64,000 nt of DNA, from contig NZ_JACHGV010000012.1 in NCBI RefSeq assembly GCF_014202475.1, positions 124,001 to 188,000 of the forward strand, in the 5' to 3' direction. Position numbers and translations under genes: made by a program. Numbering within the stretch: the stretch's first letter is position 1; every line of letters starts with the position of its first letter. The stretch comes from Streptomyces paradoxus. GTDB taxonomy: Bacteria > Actinomycetota > Actinomycetes > Streptomycetales > Streptomycetaceae. The notes under the pieces were generated by a model that did not search any database, was not told the DNA's origin, and was given only the letters and a program-made list of their open reading frames with translations. This document shows, one piece after another, positions 43,401-51,346 of the stretch.

Positions 43401-43719
43401 ACCGCCCGGCGTCGAGGGCTCCGGCCGGGACGTCCAGGACGTACCCGGGCGGCCGGTGCGCGATCAGTTCGCGGCCGCCCGCCTCCGCGTCCTCCAACGC
43501 GCGCCGCAGCTGGGAGACTTTGGCCTGGAGCGACGCCGTCGGCCGGGCCGTGAACGTCGAGCCGCCCCACAGGTCCTCGATGAGCCGCGCCGCCGGGACG
43601 ACCTGCCCGTGGTGGGCGAGCAGATCGGCGAGGAGCATGCGCACCTTGACTTCGGGTACCCGCACGACACGACTCTCGTCCGTGCGCACCTCCAGCGGCC
43701 CCAGCACCCCGAATTCCAT
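40483..43719 (-). CDS. AfsR-like SARP regulator with NB-ARC ATPase and TPR domains
   Basis: A 1,078-residue regulator. Residues ~1-90 form the OmpR-type winged helix of SARPs and ~95-240 the bacterial transcriptional activation (BTAD) domain. The NB-ARC ATPase follows, with Walker A GPGGVGKT (about 304-311) and a Walker-B-like LLLVLDNCEH; the second half (about 700-1,050) is TPR-like helical repeats. SARPs bind direct repeats upstream of -10 elements and activate antibiotic clusters. The ATG at 43719 begins the conserved MEFGVLGPLEV; a frame extending to 44220 is not credible. Divergent from the FMN reductase gene. Confidence 0.9.
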   Translation of the reverse strand: MEFGVLGPLEVRTDESRVVRVPEVKVRMLLADLLAHHGQVVPAARLIEDLWGGSTFTARPTASLQAKVSQLRRALEDAEAGGRELIAHRPPGYVLDVPAGALDAGRFRELVARARSGEDPVTRAALYTEALALWRGPAFAEFADQPSVRPTAASLEEERLTAVEEHAAVRLELGEHSLLVGELTELVAQHPLREGLRGALMWALYQAGRSSDALDCFNDLRRRLDEELGLTPGPSLEALQQAILRHDPVLARPEPPAPSATGVPAGPGPTGSASPLVGREQDVRAIRALLLQRRLVTLTGPGGVGKTRLAQATAESLSGAFGDGTWLVELADAGGLERFAGAEALAEQVMATLGIRENTSDDDAKGPTDRLANALAGRRLLLVLDNCEHVVEAVAQLTGPLLHRAPQLRILTTSQEPLRTRDETVYPVAPLSLPPEDGPDLDALTSAGAVRLFVDRTRATDPEFVLDATTAPLVADVCRRLDGIPLALELAATRVRSLGIRELHDRLDDRFRVLNSGYRDAPSRHRTLQATLDWSWGLLDGRERTVLRRLSVFSEGCGLRAAEDVCSGGGVSPADVLDALSLLVERSLAVRTEGPQGPRYRLLESVAVYARDKLAESGEHAETAARHLRHCVHLAERARPHLHEREQSRWFQYLDLEAANVQRALAEAGRAGAAQEALRLVNSLTWYWYVRGRLGEARRALATALDTPGEAAPEERVEAEFWYTGIRLLLGEHDRECDALEEYPPESTLESTRAQWFLAHAQWTVGALVKGEQRVERVLVRFRTLRDAWGTAAALTTRACFALARGDLESLRGNAEEARAHFAELGDLWGRLKTTDVLGRLAEINGDYDLAARLHRESLRIAQALETWPEMSTKLSGLGRIALLTQRYDEADDLHTRALRIAVGQGNQPAEQFAALGLALSARRQGRLDAAEEWLRPWLAWNRRRGDGPGLALVLAELGFIAEQRGDAGRALEYHRDGLAAAAATKDPRSVALALEGLAGAYSLADAPHRATRLLGTAAATRERAGAPHPPAERGDVERIAARLRAALDEETYTSEFTAGTRRTHEAEVLAETHPRTP

Positions 43720-43804
43720 GATCTCAGCGTAACCGGCCGACGACCGGCGTGACCGGCGACGACAAGGGCTCGGCCACCGTTCAGAAGGGCGTTCCCGCAG
43801 CGTT

Positions 43805-43832
43805 TCCGAAGTCGTCCGAAGCGAATCCGAAG
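43805..43832. promoter_or_regulatory. Triple TCCGAAG heptamer repeat, candidate SARP site
   Basis: TCCGAAG occurs at 43805-43811, 43815-43821 and 43826-43832, spaced 10 and 11 bp, in the divergent region between the AfsR-like gene and the FMN reductase operon. Heptamers at one-turn spacing are the hallmark of SARP binding. GGCATATGCC follows at once and might supply a -10. Confidence 0.65.
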
Positions 43833-43894
43833 GGGCATATGCCAGGGTTCCCCGAGGAATGCGGTTTCGGCGGGGGCGCGGAGGGCGGGGGCAG

Positions 43895-44569
43895 GTGGCC
43901 GAGAATGAGCGACTGCGGCTGGCGATCATCATCGGCAGCATCAGGAAGGGCCGGTTCGGGCACGTCGCGGCGGAATGGCTGGCCTCCCGGGCCCGGCTGC
44001 GGCCCGACTTCGACGTCGACGTCATAGACCTCGCCACCGCCTGGCTGCCCGACGTGATGTCCGCCGACCCCTCGGCGCCCCGCCCCCAGGCCGTCAAGGA
44101 CCTCGCGCCCTGGCTGGAGGCGGCCGACGCGTTCGTGGTGGTCACCCCCGAGCACAACCAGACGTTCCCGGCGTCCCTGAAGAACGCGATCGACTGGTAC
44201 GACGAGGAGTGGCACGCCAAGCCCGTCGGATTCCTCTCCTACGGCGGCGCCTCCAGCGGACTGTGCGCGGTGGCGGCACTGCGCCAGGTCTTCGGCGAGG
44301 TCCACGCCGTCCCGGTGAACGAGACCGTGAGCTTCCACAACTACTGGGAGCGGCTCGGGCCCGACGGCACCCTGACCGCGTCCGACGACTGGCACGTGTC
44401 GGCCCGGCTGATGTTCGACCGCCTCAGCTGGTGGGCCGGTGTACTGCACCGGGCCCGGGCGGAGCACGGCTACCCCGCACCGCAGACGAACAGACAGGAG
44501 CGCAAAGCGCCATGGACGGCCAGTGGTTCCGACGTTTCGGCGAGCCCGAGCCCGACGCTCTCAGGCTGA
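43895..44569 (+). CDS. NAD(P)H-dependent FMN reductase family protein
   Basis: A 224-residue flavodoxin-fold protein. IIIGSIRKGRFG (about 9-20) forms the FMN phosphate loop and TPEHNQTFPASLKNAIDW (about 85-102) is the family signature. Members reduce FMN or quinones with NAD(P)H and can supply reduced flavin to monooxygenases or act directly as oxidoreductases on small molecules. The GTG at 43895 is chosen as the first start ahead of the conserved strand. The last 58 bp overlap the start of the thioesterase gene, an unusually long overlap. It is the first gene of the rightward cluster operon with the thioesterase and a SARP. Confidence 0.82.
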   Translation: MAENERLRLAIIIGSIRKGRFGHVAAEWLASRARLRPDFDVDVIDLATAWLPDVMSADPSAPRPQAVKDLAPWLEAADAFVVVTPEHNQTFPASLKNAIDWYDEEWHAKPVGFLSYGGASSGLCAVAALRQVFGEVHAVPVNETVSFHNYWERLGPDGTLTASDDWHVSARLMFDRLSWWAGVLHRARAEHGYPAPQTNRQERKAPWTASGSDVSASPSPTLSG

Positions 44570-45315
44570 TCTGCTTCCCGCACGCCGGGGGCGCGGCCAG
44601 CGCGTACCAGCCGCTGTCCCGGCGGCTCCGGCCGCACGTCGAGGTGCGGGCCGTGCAGTACCCGGGCCGGCAGGACCGACGGCTGGAGACCCCGGTGGCG
44701 GACATCAGGGAACTCGCCGCCGTCGTCGCCGGGAAGCTGGAGGACGAGGAAACGGCTGCGCCCTTCGCGTTCTTCGGCCACAGCATGGGGGCGCTGGTGG
44801 CGTACGAAACCGCCCGGATCCTGGAGGAGCGCGGGGCCCCGGCTCCCGGCCGGCTCTTCCTGTCGGCCCGGGGAGCACCCGGGCCGCGGCGCAGCCCGCA
44901 CGACGTGCTGCCGGACGACGAGGCGATCCTGGCCGCCGTCCGCCGGCTCGGCGGGACCGGCGTGGCCCTGTTCGACGACCCCGAGCTGGTGGCAATGGTG
45001 CTGCCCGCTCTGCGAGCCGACTACGCGGCCCTCGCCGCGTACTCCTGGACGCCCCGGGAACCGCTGCACACACCGGTCACCGTGCTGTGCGGCGACGCCG
45101 ACCCGGTCGTCTCCGTCGAGGAGGCGGCCGGCTGGCGCGCGTTCACCCGCGCCGAGACCGAGGTGCGGGTCTTTCCGGGCGGTCACTTCTATGTGGACCA
45201 GCGGCTCGATGACGTGGCCGAGGTGGTACTGCGCGGCGTCCGCTCGGTGAGCGCCGCCCGGGCGGGCAACGGCGCCTGCCATGACCGAACACCGGTGTCC
45301 GACGTACGGGGGTAG
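44512..45315 (+). CDS. Type II thioesterase
   Basis: A 267-residue alpha/beta hydrolase. The nucleophile Ser91 lies in GHSMG, Asp197 in CGDADP and His225 in GGHFY, with the N-terminal CFPHAGG block typical of editing thioesterases. It hydrolyses aberrant acyl groups from PKS carrier proteins, and occasionally releases products. ATG 44512 has AGGAG about 11 bases upstream. It is followed by a SARP gene whose GTG starts 2 bp after the stop, so the three genes are an operon. The association with a PKS cluster fits. Confidence 0.92.
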   Translation: MDGQWFRRFGEPEPDALRLICFPHAGGAASAYQPLSRRLRPHVEVRAVQYPGRQDRRLETPVADIRELAAVVAGKLEDEETAAPFAFFGHSMGALVAYETARILEERGAPAPGRLFLSARGAPGPRRSPHDVLPDDEAILAAVRRLGGTGVALFDDPELVAMVLPALRADYAALAAYSWTPREPLHTPVTVLCGDADPVVSVEEAAGWRAFTRAETEVRVFPGGHFYVDQRLDDVAEVVLRGVRSVSAARAGNGACHDRTPVSDVRG

Positions 45316-45317
45316 GC

Positions 45318-48056
45318 GTGGAGTTCAAGGTTCTCGGGCCGCTCGAGGTGGTGAGCGGCGGGCGGAGTCTGCCGCTGGGCGGCGTAAAACAGCGGGCGGT
45401 GCTCGGACTGCTGCTCCTCCACGCGAACCAGGTGGTCGCCACCAGCCAGCTCCTCGACGCCCTGTGGCCCGAGGACGCGAGGCCGGTCACGGCACGCAAG
45501 ATGGTGCAGAACGCCGTGTGGGGGCTGCGCGCCCTGCTGGAGAGCGGCGATGGCGAAGGACACGAGCCGCCCCGGCTGCTCACCCGGGCGCCGGGCTACA
45601 TCCTGCGCGTCGACCCCGAGCAGCTCGACGCGACCCGCTTCGAACGCGCCGTCGCCGCGGGCCGGGCACGCCTGGACGCCCATGAGGCGGCCGAGGCCGC
45701 CGAGTTGCTGGGCGACGCCCTGGGGGAGTGGCGCGGCTCGGCCCTGTCTGATCTGGCCGAACAGGGAGTGGAGTGGGCCGAGTTGACCGCACTGCGGCAG
45801 CTGCGGCTGGACGCCATGGAGGACCGCTTCGAGGCGGAGCTGGCGTGCGGGCGGCACCACGCCGTGCTGGGTGAACTCACCTCGCTGGCCGAGGCCGAGC
45901 CCCTGCGGGAGCGCCTCTGCGGGCAGCTGATGCTCGCCCTGTACCGCTGCGGCCGTCAGGCGGAGGCCCTGAGCGTGTTCAGCAGGGTGCGGCAGGCCCT
46001 GGTCGAGGAGTACGGCCTGGAACCGTCCGCCGCCCTGCAGACGCTTCAGCACCGCATCCTGCGCCACGACCAGGCACTGGCCTGCCCCACGGAGGCCCGG
46101 GCGGAGCCGGGCACTTCCGGGGCGGGCGCGGCGCGGTGGCACGCGGTCGCGGAGGCAGACCCCGCGCTGGCACCGGTCCGGATCCCCGCGCACTCCGGGG
46201 CGGCCGGGGCCGGCGGGCCGGATGTCACGGCACCGGAACCCTCGCGTGCGCCCGCGCTCACGGGGGCCGGTGACCAGACGCGCACGCCGTTGACCGTCGG
46301 TGGCGGGCAGGCCGGTGACCGGCCGCGCATGCCGCTGTCCGCCGGTGGCGCGGAGGGTGCCGACCGGTCGGGTACGGGGTCGTCCTCCGGGAGCACCGAA
46401 GGCGGCGGCCGGCTGAGCGGGCGGGCCCCCTTCGGCACCGCGGACGGAGACGGCGGCCGGAGCCGGGCGTCCTCGTACGGTGTCGCGGCGGGGGGCGGCG
46501 GTTCGGGCGTGCCGTCCTCGTACGACCTCGCGGGCGGGGCCGGTCATGCGACCCCGGTCTCTTCGTACGGCGTCCCCGAGGGCGGCGGCCCCCCGCGCGC
46601 GGCGTCGATCGCCGGGGCCGCTCCGGGCGCGGGCGACGCGGCCTCGTACGGCGTCTTGGCGAGCGGTGAACGACCAGGCGGGACAACGGGCTTCGGCGTC
46701 GCCGAGGGGGGTGCGGTCGCCGAGCGGCGGGACGTGTGCGTGCTCGTGGTGTGCACCGAGTCCGCGGGGGACGCGGCGGCCATCGGGAGCGAGCAGCTGG
46801 ACACCTCCCTCCACGACGCGGTCACCGTACTCACCGAGAGTGTCGAGAGCCGCTCCGGGACGGTCGTCGGCTCCATGGGCGGGCTGTGCGCCGCCCTGTT
46901 CGGGCTGCGGTCCGAGCGCCCCGAGGCATCGCTGAACGCGGTGCGCGCGGCCTTCGCGGCCCGTGACCGCCTGGCCTCACGGGCGGGCATGGTGATGCGT
47001 GCCGTGGTGATCTCCGGCAAGGCGATCGTGCGGCACGACCCGCACGACCCGAGCGCCGCCGTCTCGGTGGTGGGCACGCTGCTCGACAAGGCCCACGGGC
47101 TGCTCTCCGGCGTCCCGGAGGGCGAGTTGTACGTCAGCGAGGACGTGGCCGGTGACACCGGCGCGTGGGTGGGCTACGACGAGACCGTCCGCGCCGCCGA
47201 CGGCGCCCTCGGCATCCGCAGGGCCCAGGCCCTGCACACGGAGGAACCCGCCGGGCCCGGCTCCCGTACCGGGGGCCGGCCCGAACTCGCCCTGCTGGAG
47301 AACCTGCTGGAGTACTCGCGCCACCACGACGTGCCCTCCCTGCTGACGGTGCTCGGCGATCACGGGGTCGGCAAGACCCAGCTGCTCACCCAGTTCGAGC
47401 GCCGCGTCATGGGCGACGCCGACGCGGTGCGGGTCCTGCGACCGCGCCTTCCGCAGGGCGGCCAGGACGCCGTCGCCGTCGCGGCCGCGCTGCTGGACGC
47501 CTGGGCGCCGCGGCACGGGGCGCGGCACGACTCGCCCGATCAGCGGCTCAGAGCCGTGGTCCGCTCCGCCGTCGACTCCGACGTGGACGCCGCGCGGCTG
47601 CTGCGCGTGCTGTGCCCCGCGCCCCCCTCCGGGCTGCCCGGGCGCGGGGCCGATCTGCTCGCCGCGTGGGGCGAGGTGATCGAGCACGAGGCTCACCACC
47701 GCCCGGTGGTCCTCTGCCTGGACGACCTGCACCTCGCCGACGACGTGGTGCTGGACTGGGCGGAGAGCCTGGGCGGCGCCGGCACCGGGGCGCTGCTGGT
47801 CGTCGCGTGCGGCCACTCCGACCTGCTGCGCCGCCGGCCCATCTGGGGCAGCGGCTGCGAGCACGCCGGCCGGCTGACCCTGTCGCGCCCGCGCGAACCG
47901 GCCGCCGCTCCGCGGCAGCGCCGCACGCTGCCCTTCGCGGACTGCCGCCCGCGCCGGCCGGAGGAACGGGCGAGGCCGTCCGGCCGGATCCACGCCGGGT
48001 TCCGGGGCAAGGGCGCCGAGCCGGTCGAGGCCCGTCCCGGGCGACGGGCCGTGTGA
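45318..48056 (+). CDS. SARP regulator with cyclase-like and ATPase domains (SARP-A, intact P-loop)
   Basis: A 912-residue regulator. SARP winged helix (1-~95) and BTAD domain (~100-250) are followed by a ~200-residue Gly/Ala/Pro-rich linker with repeated SSYG-like words. A degenerate class III adenylate/guanylate-cyclase-like domain comes next (~470-640). An AAA-type segment has Walker A GDHGVGKT (680-687) and Walker B VVLCLDDLHLADD. The combination is like PimR-type cluster regulators. The last ~60 residues are arginine-rich and unlike its paralogue, so a frameshift near 47890 is possible. It is co-transcribed with the thioesterase gene. Confidence 0.88.
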   Translation: MEFKVLGPLEVVSGGRSLPLGGVKQRAVLGLLLLHANQVVATSQLLDALWPEDARPVTARKMVQNAVWGLRALLESGDGEGHEPPRLLTRAPGYILRVDPEQLDATRFERAVAAGRARLDAHEAAEAAELLGDALGEWRGSALSDLAEQGVEWAELTALRQLRLDAMEDRFEAELACGRHHAVLGELTSLAEAEPLRERLCGQLMLALYRCGRQAEALSVFSRVRQALVEEYGLEPSAALQTLQHRILRHDQALACPTEARAEPGTSGAGAARWHAVAEADPALAPVRIPAHSGAAGAGGPDVTAPEPSRAPALTGAGDQTRTPLTVGGGQAGDRPRMPLSAGGAEGADRSGTGSSSGSTEGGGRLSGRAPFGTADGDGGRSRASSYGVAAGGGGSGVPSSYDLAGGAGHATPVSSYGVPEGGGPPRAASIAGAAPGAGDAASYGVLASGERPGGTTGFGVAEGGAVAERRDVCVLVVCTESAGDAAAIGSEQLDTSLHDAVTVLTESVESRSGTVVGSMGGLCAALFGLRSERPEASLNAVRAAFAARDRLASRAGMVMRAVVISGKAIVRHDPHDPSAAVSVVGTLLDKAHGLLSGVPEGELYVSEDVAGDTGAWVGYDETVRAADGALGIRRAQALHTEEPAGPGSRTGGRPELALLENLLEYSRHHDVPSLLTVLGDHGVGKTQLLTQFERRVMGDADAVRVLRPRLPQGGQDAVAVAAALLDAWAPRHGARHDSPDQRLRAVVRSAVDSDVDAARLLRVLCPAPPSGLPGRGADLLAAWGEVIEHEAHHRPVVLCLDDLHLADDVVLDWAESLGGAGTGALLVVACGHSDLLRRRPIWGSGCEHAGRLTLSRPREPAAAPRQRRTLPFADCRPRRPEERARPSGRIHAGFRGKGAEPVEARPGRRAV

Positions 48057-48201
48057 CCGCCGGGCCGGCCGGGGTGCCGTCCCGGTGGAGGGCGGGGCTG
48101 TGGAGTGGCCGGCCGGGTGCCGCCTCGGCGGGGCCGCGTGATGACCGGGGCGAGGAGTCGCGAATGGGTTGCTCGTGGACGGCACTTGATGTGCTGTCCG
48201 C

Positions 48202-48786
48202 ATGGACATCGCAGCCCCACGCACCCGCCGCTCCCCGCACCCGTCGCCCCGGGCCGGGCGGGCGTCCGCCCCCGGAGAGATGGACACCCCGCTGGCCGTC
48301 TTCGTCGGCACCCGGTTCGCCGCGGCCCTGAACGAAGGGCTGAGCCGGGCCGGCCGCCCCCGGGACGCCCGGCCCGCGCGGCCGGACGACTCCCAGCCCC
48401 TCGCCCGCCCGCCCGGGCGCACGGCGGCACCGCAGGACGCCCTGCTCGCCGGGCACGCCGGGGAGATACTCGTCCGCTTCGGCGCCGGGCTCAGGGCCGT
48501 CCCGGGCGTCACCGCGGGGGAACGGGCCCGGATGACCGCGTGGGCGCGGCGGGTGCTCGGCGTGGCGGGGCCCGCCGGTCCGGTGGGCGGGGGAGTGGCG
48601 GCCCCCTGGGCGGCACTGGCGGGCTCCCTGCTGGTCGAATCGGCCGCGGAGGTCCTGCCCGAGGACTCCGCGGACGGCACCCGGGCCCTGGGCGCCCTCG
48701 CCCGTGCCATACGCCTCACCGGCACGGGCGGGACGCGCTCAGGCGACCTCGGACTCCCGGACCGGCGGAAGCAGGGACTCCAGTAA
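48202..48786 (+). CDS. Hypothetical protein, 194 aa
   Basis: A protein with a proline/arginine-rich N-terminus and an alanine-rich helical remainder (EMDTPLAVFVGTRFAAALNEGL, then AGHAGEILVRFGAGLRAVPG). I recognise no domain. Start at ATG 48202 lacks a ribosome binding site; an in-frame ATG at 48280 follows GGAG closely and may be the real one. Its 3' end overlaps the convergent SARP-B gene by 48 bp. Codon use fits the neighbourhood, so it is probably coding, but this remains uncertain. Confidence 0.45.
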   Translation: MDIAAPRTRRSPHPSPRAGRASAPGEMDTPLAVFVGTRFAAALNEGLSRAGRPRDARPARPDDSQPLARPPGRTAAPQDALLAGHAGEILVRFGAGLRAVPGVTAGERARMTAWARRVLGVAGPAGPVGGGVAAPWAALAGSLLVESAAEVLPEDSADGTRALGALARAIRLTGTGGTRSGDLGLPDRRKQGLQ

Positions 48787-51159
48787 CCGGTCCAGGGCGT
48801 CGCCCGTCTCCGGGCTGAGGCTGAGGGTCACCGTGCGCGGATGCGCGGTGGCCCATCCCGGCCGCCGGTCCGGCAGCCGGGAGTCCGCGCCGACGACGAT
48901 GAGCAGCGGCAGGCCCGCATGGGTCTGCGTCAGCCGCTCCACCATGTCCAGCAGCGCGTCGTCGGCGTGCTGGAGGTCGTCCCAGATCAGCACCAGCGGC
49001 TGCTCGCGCGCGGCCCGCGCCAGGAACGCCCCCCAGGCCCGGAGCATCTCGCCGGGCTTCTCCCGCTCGTGCGCCGCCCGCCGCGGTGACAGCAGCCGGG
49101 CCAGGGGCGCGTACACGTCCGCTCCGGCTGCCGGGTCACCGCCGAAACGGTTCAGCGTGGCCCGCAGCCGCGCCAGGGCGTAGGGCTCCGGGGTGCTGGG
49201 ATCGATGCCGCAGTAGGCGGCCAGGATCTCCGCCGGCACCGACAGCGCGGAGGCGGTGTGCGGCGCCGGAACCGTGCCGGCCAGCACCCGTACGGGGCCG
49301 CCGTGACTCTCCTCGACCCGGCGCTGGAACTCCATCAGCAGGCGCGTCCTGGCCCGGCCGGACCCTTCGATGAGGGTGATCAGGTGCGCCGTCGAGCGCT
49401 GGCGGGAGTGCAGCAGGGTGTGCTGCATCAGCTCCAGCTCGCCGGCGTGGGCACCGCCGCCGGGCGGCGCCCACGCCAGGTCCGTGACGTCGTCGTGCAG
49501 GGCGTGCAGTTCCCACGGGGCGAGGGCCGACGCGCAGGCCCGCCGGAACGTCGCCGACCGCTCGGCCTGCCGGTGGGTCTCCTCGCAGACGTGGATCTCC
49601 CCGGCCTGCACCTGGGCCAGCATCGACCGGCAGGTGTCGACGAGCCTCCCGCCGCTCCACAGCGGCGGCGGGTCGTCCGAGGCCGTCCGGGGCAGCAGTG
49701 CCTCCCCGGACGCCACGGCCGCGTGCACGGTGAGGCCGCGCACGGCGGCCTGCGGCGGTGCGAGCGTGCCGGTGGGGACGCTGAGGCTGTCGCGGACGGC
49801 GGCCGCGGTGCGGACCGCGCGCTCGGCGCTGTCGGCCGGGTCGGTGCCTTCGGCGAACACGGAGAGCACCGTCGAACCGAGTACGGCCGTGACCCGGCCG
49901 CCGTGCAGTTCGGTCTTCTCCCGGGCGATCTGGGTCAGCGCGTCGACCACCCGGTCGCGGTCCTCGGCCAGCACCGCGCCCAGTTCCGCGCCGAGCCCGA
50001 AACGGAACATGACCACGCTCGCGGTACGGGACTCGCGGCGGCCGGGCGAGGAGCCCTCGGCGGTGGCCGCGGGGGCGGGCGGCCCGCTGCGTGCGGGCGG
50101 ATCGGAGCATGCGGCCCGCATCGCGCGGGCGGCCGGCTCTGTGCCTGCGCCCGGCTCCGTGGGGGCGCTCGACACGGGGGGTGTGCCCGGCTCCGTTCGT
50201 GTGGTCGGGGCGGTGGGCGCGGTGGGCTCGGCCCGCACGCCGCGTGCGGCCGGACCCGGGGACGCCGTCGCTGTCGCCGCGGGCGCGGGGGTCCCGGCTG
50301 CCGGGGCCGCGGCGGGCGGGGACGGCGCGGGCCGGGGAACCGGGGCGATGCTCACCGGCTCCTGGCCGCCCGCCGCGCGAGGCGCTTCCAGCGTCGGGTC
50401 CTGCGTCAGGATCGCCTGCTGCAGCCGGTGCAGTTCGCGTCCCGGCTCCAGCCCGAGCCCCTCCACGAGCGCCGTGCGCACCCGGCCGAACACCGCCAGC
50501 GCCTCGGCCTGCCGTCCGCAGCGGTACAGAGCCACCATCAGCTGCCCCGAGGCACGTTCCCGCAGCGGCTCGGCGGCCACCAGGCTCTCCAGGTCGGGCA
50601 GGACCAGCTGGTGCCGGCCGCAGGCGAGGGCGGCCTCGAAGTGGTCCTCCATGACGTCGAGCCGGCGGTTCTGCAGGGCCGTCAGCTCCGGCCAGCAGAC
50701 ACCTTCCTCCACCAGGTCGGAGAGGACGGGCCCGCGCCACAGCGCCAGCGCCGCGCCGAGCGATCGGCGGGCCCGTTCCACCTCGCCCGCCGCCAGGGCT
50801 GCCCGGCCCGTCGTCACCCGCTGTTCGTACTCGAGCAGGTCGACGCGCTGCTGGGGCACACGCAGCAGATAGCCGGGAGCGCGGGTCAGCAGCTCCGGGC
50901 CCTGCTCGGTCCGCGGCGGCCGCGACAGGACACCGCGCAGCTTCCAGACGGCGTTCTGCAGGATCTTGCGCGCGGTCATGGGCGCGTTGTCGTCGGCCCA
51001 CAGGGCGGACAGCAGCTGGCTGGTGGACACCACCTGGTTCGCCTGCAGCAGGAGATACGCCAGCACGGCACGCTGCCGGTGCCCGCCCAGGTCCACCAGG
51101 CTGCCCGGCGGTCCCCCCGCCGGCTCGACTTCCAGTGGCCCCAGTATGCGGAACTGCAT
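48739..51159 (-). CDS. SARP regulator with cyclase-like and ATPase-like domains (SARP-B, degenerate P-loop)
   Basis: An 806-residue paralogue of SARP-A. It begins MQFRILGPLEVEP with the winged helix (1-~95) and BTAD domain (~100-245), then an Ala/Pro/Thr-rich linker (~260-370), a cyclase-like domain (~375-540) and an ATPase-like domain. The Walker A position (about 598-606) reads EGSGRARTR, without the GKT of SARP-A, while Walker B LVLIWDDLQHADD is kept. It may therefore bind but not hydrolyse nucleotide. ATG 51159 follows GGGGGAG. It lies next to the aminotransferase gene, on the same strand, and ends by overlapping the 194-residue gene. Confidence 0.88.
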   Translation of the reverse strand: MQFRILGPLEVEPAGGPPGSLVDLGGHRQRAVLAYLLLQANQVVSTSQLLSALWADDNAPMTARKILQNAVWKLRGVLSRPPRTEQGPELLTRAPGYLLRVPQQRVDLLEYEQRVTTGRAALAAGEVERARRSLGAALALWRGPVLSDLVEEGVCWPELTALQNRRLDVMEDHFEAALACGRHQLVLPDLESLVAAEPLRERASGQLMVALYRCGRQAEALAVFGRVRTALVEGLGLEPGRELHRLQQAILTQDPTLEAPRAAGGQEPVSIAPVPRPAPSPPAAAPAAGTPAPAATATASPGPAARGVRAEPTAPTAPTTRTEPGTPPVSSAPTEPGAGTEPAARAMRAACSDPPARSGPPAPAATAEGSSPGRRESRTASVVMFRFGLGAELGAVLAEDRDRVVDALTQIAREKTELHGGRVTAVLGSTVLSVFAEGTDPADSAERAVRTAAAVRDSLSVPTGTLAPPQAAVRGLTVHAAVASGEALLPRTASDDPPPLWSGGRLVDTCRSMLAQVQAGEIHVCEETHRQAERSATFRRACASALAPWELHALHDDVTDLAWAPPGGGAHAGELELMQHTLLHSRQRSTAHLITLIEGSGRARTRLLMEFQRRVEESHGGPVRVLAGTVPAPHTASALSVPAEILAAYCGIDPSTPEPYALARLRATLNRFGGDPAAGADVYAPLARLLSPRRAAHEREKPGEMLRAWGAFLARAAREQPLVLIWDDLQHADDALLDMVERLTQTHAGLPLLIVVGADSRLPDRRPGWATAHPRTVTLSLSPETGDALDRLLESLLPPVRESEVA

Positions 51160-51346
51160 GAACTCCCCCGTCTCGCTTGCTCCGGCGTGCTGCGTTTCCC
51201 GGGACCGGTGTGCCGCCTGACGGGATGTCAACGCGGTCCGCTGCCCGTACTGCTCCCGGCCGGGGCACCGGCCCGGTCACGGCCGGCGCCTCGCCGGAAT
51301 GCCCTGGGGTCCGCCGGTGGGGGGAGGCGGCGGATCCAGGGGTGGA

